42,346 bases of DNA from Desulfuromonas sp. (GTDB lineage Bacteria; Desulfobacterota; Desulfuromonadia; Desulfuromonadales; Geothermobacteraceae), in contig PKUA01000014.1 of the NCBI GenBank assembly GCA_002868905.1, forward strand, positions 1-42,346, read 5' to 3'. Shown here piece by piece: positions 42,027 through 42,346 of the stretch. Position 1 is the stretch's first letter. Every line of letters starts with the position of its first letter. The position numbers and the translations under genes are program-made. The notes below the pieces were generated by a model that was given only the letters and a program-made list of their open reading frames with translations, was not told the origin of the DNA and ran no database searches.

Positions 42027-42346
42027 ATGGAATTCGATTCACTGTTCTGGGCGGCATTTCAAAGCAGCCTGATGCTCGGCCTGGTTCATGGCGTCAACCC
42101 GTGCGGCCATTCCTGGCTGGTCCTGGCACCGTTCGTGACCGGCGAAAAACGTGGAGAGAGGGTCGCCTACCTCACCTTCATGTTCCTGTTCGGCACGGCC
42201 CTCGGCTGCCTGCTGCTCGGCCTTACCCTCGGAGCGGTTTCGGCGGCGATTCCGCACAGCCTTGAGGAATGGGTTCATACCGGGACGGCGATTCTTCTCG
42301 TAGGCCTTGGACTGGTCCTGTTAATCAGGCCGCAACTCTTGCATCA
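42027..42346 (+). CDS. Membrane transporter-like protein (TauE/CcdA/UreH-like), 3' end outside window
   Basis: The reading frame starts at the ATG at 42027 with CGGAGGA upstream and is open to the right edge (106 codons seen). Visible helices are at about 8-35 and 47-72, with a motif GLVHGVNPCGHSWLVLAPF in the first, a Cys/His membrane pattern seen in the DsbD/CcdA, UreH-like and metal exporter branches. The part seen is too short to choose among sulfite exporter, thiol-electron transfer or nickel/cobalt export. A TTGACT -35-like site lies in the gap before it. Confidence 0.7.
   Translation, partial: MEFDSLFWAAFQSSLMLGLVHGVNPCGHSWLVLAPFVTGEKRGERVAYLTFMFLFGTALGCLLLGLTLGAVSAAIPHSLEEWVHTGTAILLVGLGLVLLIRPQLLH

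Overview
The window is GC-rich, gene-dense chromosomal DNA. Gene content suggests a Gram-negative bacterium of the Geobacter/Desulfuromonas type (Desulfuromonadia): a complete-looking Tad pilus operon, a four-subunit soluble [NiFe]-hydrogenase, a NarL-type two-component system, and a riboswitch of the cGAMP-binding GEMM-Ib class, which is best known from that lineage. This taxonomic placement is inference; no rRNA is present.

Layout. (1) About 1-2662 (minus): the 5' part of a large secreted protein that runs off the left edge. It has its own promoter and a GEMM-Ib-like riboswitch followed by an intrinsic terminator (2748-2962). (2) 2987-5958 (minus): an apparent operon of histidine kinase, response regulator and an ICMT-like membrane methyltransferase. 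(3) 6362-18325 (plus): the Tad/Flp pilus locus: Flp pilin, two TadE-like pseudopilins, CpaB, CpaC secretin, a small lipoprotein, a TadG-like protein, CpaE/TadZ, CpaF/TadA, TadB, TadC, TadD and a periplasmic SH3 protein. No prepilin peptidase is present. (4) 18409-20511: a membrane-spanning spermidine-synthase-like protein. (5) 20869-24628: a group 3 [NiFe]-hydrogenase operon in the order beta, gamma, delta, alpha, followed by tRNA-Thr(CGT) with its own promoter and terminator. (6) 24930-30941: a surface-polysaccharide type island with a double-domain GT2 glycosyltransferase, a methyltransferase, a second GT2 enzyme, and a tight pair made of a NodB-like deacetylase and a radical SAM protein. 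The last two share the same N-terminal module. (7) 30974-34475 (minus): a ZIP metal transporter, an AI-2E-type permease, a VOC protein and a B-box zinc-finger membrane sensor. (8) 34858-40628: a beta-oxidation operon fadE-fadI-fadJ. (9) 40731 to the end: a Cys-rich small protein overlapping a minimal secreted intradiol dioxygenase, a secreted-protein gene with an in-frame stop at codon 6, and the start of a membrane transporter.

The observations I rate highest are the riboswitch-controlled secreted protein and the deacetylase/radical-SAM pair. The first is well supported by conserved bases. The second is a candidate for an undescribed surface-glycan or peptide modification step, and its function is not known to me.
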